Under the pieces are notes generated by a model. It was not told the origin of the DNA. It searched no databases and was given only the letters and a program-made list of their open reading frames with translations. A stretch of DNA of 52,239 nt from an uncultured Micrococcales bacterium (GTDB taxonomy: Bacteria; Actinomycetota; Actinomycetes; Actinomycetales; Microbacteriaceae), in the NCBI GenBank assembly GCA_903922825.1, contig CAIXVE010000055.1, positions 1 to 52,239 on the forward strand. The letters are read 5' to 3'. A program made the position numbers and the translations under genes. Numbering within the stretch: position 1 is the first letter of the stretch; the number at the start of each line of letters is the position of its first letter. Positions 51,042 through 52,239 of the stretch are shown piece after piece.

Positions 51042-52239
51042 TTAGCCAATCAGATTAATTAGGGTTTGAATGTCTTTTTCTGGGTCCAAAAGGGTCAGTG
51101 TCAACACTGGTCTGCCAAGATCTGCCAGCACTTTTCCATCACCAGCAGCCTGAGATGCAATAAGTTCACCGAAGGTGAAATCGCGACCGGGAACTTGAAG
51201 ATCTTCAGAGGACTGACTTAGCAACTGCAGGTAAACACCATTACGTGGTCCACCCTTGTGATACTGACCAGTTGAATGCAAGAACCTAGGAGCCCAACCA
51301 AATGTTGTTGGACGTTTGGTCTTCTCAGCAATCTTTTCACGAAGTTCAGACACAGCTAGGTTTGCTTTTCTGTTCAGATAAGCCTGAACAGAGACATAGC
51401 CTTCTGAGCTAAGTTGAGCAAGGAGAGCAGCAAGGCTGTCACCGAGATCCTGGGACGCAGGCAGTTGGAAGCCCTGAGCACGAACAGCGATGCTTCCGAC
51501 AGTGAAAGCATTGGCAACAACAGCGGCTTTCTGTTCAAGCATTCCGCGAGCAGCAATCTTTGCAGATTCAACGTCAGGTTGATCAAATGGGTTAATCCCA
51601 ATTAGGCGGCTAGCGACGACTGTAGCGAACTCCCAAAGCATGAATTGTTCGCCTAGGGTTCCTTCAACCTGAACACGCGATTCGTTTGTTGAAAGTGCAG
51701 AGGCTGAAACTTCAGCAATAAGAATGTCGTCTATTCCGGCATTAGATTCGAAACTGGCTTCGCTCAGCACGACAGGAAGCACTCCGTGCTCTTCTTTACC
51801 GGTAGATTCAGCAATTAGCTGTTCAGCCCAGTCTGCAAAATCTGGAAGTGAAGCCTCATCGGAAATAATTCCAATCTTGTCTTTGAAACCATTTGAAGAG
51901 CTGGTCCTTGCCATCGCAGCGCCTAAAACTAAACCAGGGTTGGCTGCATCATCTGCAAAAAGTGCAGCAGTAGAAGCTTGAGCCTGAGTTAGCAAGGACT
52001 GTATGTCCGCTCCGGCCAGTCCTGAAGGAACAAGTCCAAAAGCGGTTAATGCTGAATAACGTCCCCCAACAGTTGGATCTGCATTGAAGACCTTGTAACC
52101 ATCGGCTAGCGCAGCTTTTTCCATAGGAGAGCCTGGATCTGTGACAACAATGATTCGTTCTGTCTTGTCTATCCCGGCTGCCGTGAAAAGCTCTTCGAAG
52201 ATTCTCTTTTGTGAGTCAGTCTCAACTGTTGAACCAGAC
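51042..52239 (-). CDS. pgi: Glucose-6-phosphate isomerase, C-terminal part
   Basis: Pgi interconverts glucose and fructose 6-phosphate. The frame is open to the right edge, so the start lies outside the window; about 398 residues are seen. The first visible residues, SGSTVETDS, are the sugar-phosphate-binding loop, followed by VVTDPGSP, VGGRYSALTAFGL and, near the C-terminus, HSTGQYHKGGP. The sequence resembles the long Pgi form of some Actinobacteria. It precedes zwf by five bases. Confidence 0.93.
   Translation of the reverse strand, partial: SGSTVETDSQKRIFEELFTAAGIDKTERIIVVTDPGSPMEKAALADGYKVFNADPTVGGRYSALTAFGLVPSGLAGADIQSLLTQAQASTAALFADDAANPGLVLGAAMARTSSSNGFKDKIGIISDEASLPDFADWAEQLIAESTGKEEHGVLPVVLSEASFESNAGIDDILIAEVSASALSTNESRVQVEGTLGEQFMLWEFATVVASRLIGINPFDQPDVESAKIAARGMLEQKAAVVANAFTVGSIAVRAQGFQLPASQDLGDSLAALLAQLSSEGYVSVQAYLNRKANLAVSELREKIAEKTKRPTTFGWAPRFLHSTGQYHKGGPRNGVYLQLLSQSSEDLQVPGRDFTFGELIASQAAGDGKVLADLGRPVLTLTLLDPEKDIQTLINLIG

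Overview
The window is a compact, housekeeping stretch of an actinobacterial chromosome. It holds 43 protein-coding genes (the first and last cut by the window edges) and one tRNA-Leu. It has no mobile element, prophage, CRISPR array or rRNA. Actinobacterial markers are rbpA, whiA, opcA, the HGxxPAAW-family gene, an ANTAR regulator of PdtaR type and a PriA without helicase motifs. The order lgt-gltB-gltD-pyk and the block uvrB-uvrA-uvrC-rapZ-whiA-sod-gap-pgk-tpiA-secG-rbpA-pgl-opcA-zwf-pgi recall Microbacteriaceae (inference from memory of gene order, not from a search). Unlike typical members, the DNA is AT-rich, by eye about 44-45% G+C, with many AGA arginine codons. It is also very dense: I count only about 1 kb of intergenic DNA, so roughly 98% is gene. 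That suggests a streamlined, probably free-living planktonic actinobacterium. I cannot name the species.

Layout. (1) 1-7062, + strand: end of pyrB, then pyrC, carA, carB, pyrF, the pyrimidine operon with overlapping or nearly touching genes. (2) 7075-15180, +: gmk, rpoZ, coaBC, metK, priA, fmt, rsmB, rpe, an information-processing and cofactor block. (3) 15183-19731, +: trpE, an HGxxPAAW-family membrane protein, trpC, trpB, trpA. (4) 19728-28220, +: lgt, gltB, gltD, pyk. (5) 28232-29402: a terminator usable from both sides, tRNA-Leu(CAA) on the minus strand, a PdtaR-like response regulator (+) and a hotdog thioesterase (-). (6) 29462-42379, +: polA, an HPr phosphocarrier, rpsA, coaE, uvrB, uvrA, uvrC, rapZ. 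(7) 42382-47805, +: whiA, superoxide dismutase, gap, pgk, tpiA, secG, rbpA. (8) 47808-52239, - strand: pgi (partial), zwf, opcA, pgl, convergent with rbpA.

Together the genes cover UMP synthesis, tryptophan synthesis from chorismate (partly), GOGAT nitrogen assimilation, lower and middle glycolysis, the oxidative pentose phosphate entry, nucleotide excision repair and CoA synthesis at two steps. No stretch of more than 300 bases lacks a gene. The longest gaps are 28221-28400 (terminator plus tRNA), 32377-32508 (before rpsA) and 44000-44092 (before gap).

I see no new multi-gene system here. The most interesting signals are small. Several genes have an actinobacterial -10 hexamer exactly six bases before the start codon and no Shine-Dalgarno, which predicts leaderless mRNAs. 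There is also an HPr gene fused by overlap to polA, and several genes common at these positions in other Actinobacteria (mihF, yvcK, his genes, a trp-associated membrane protein) are missing.
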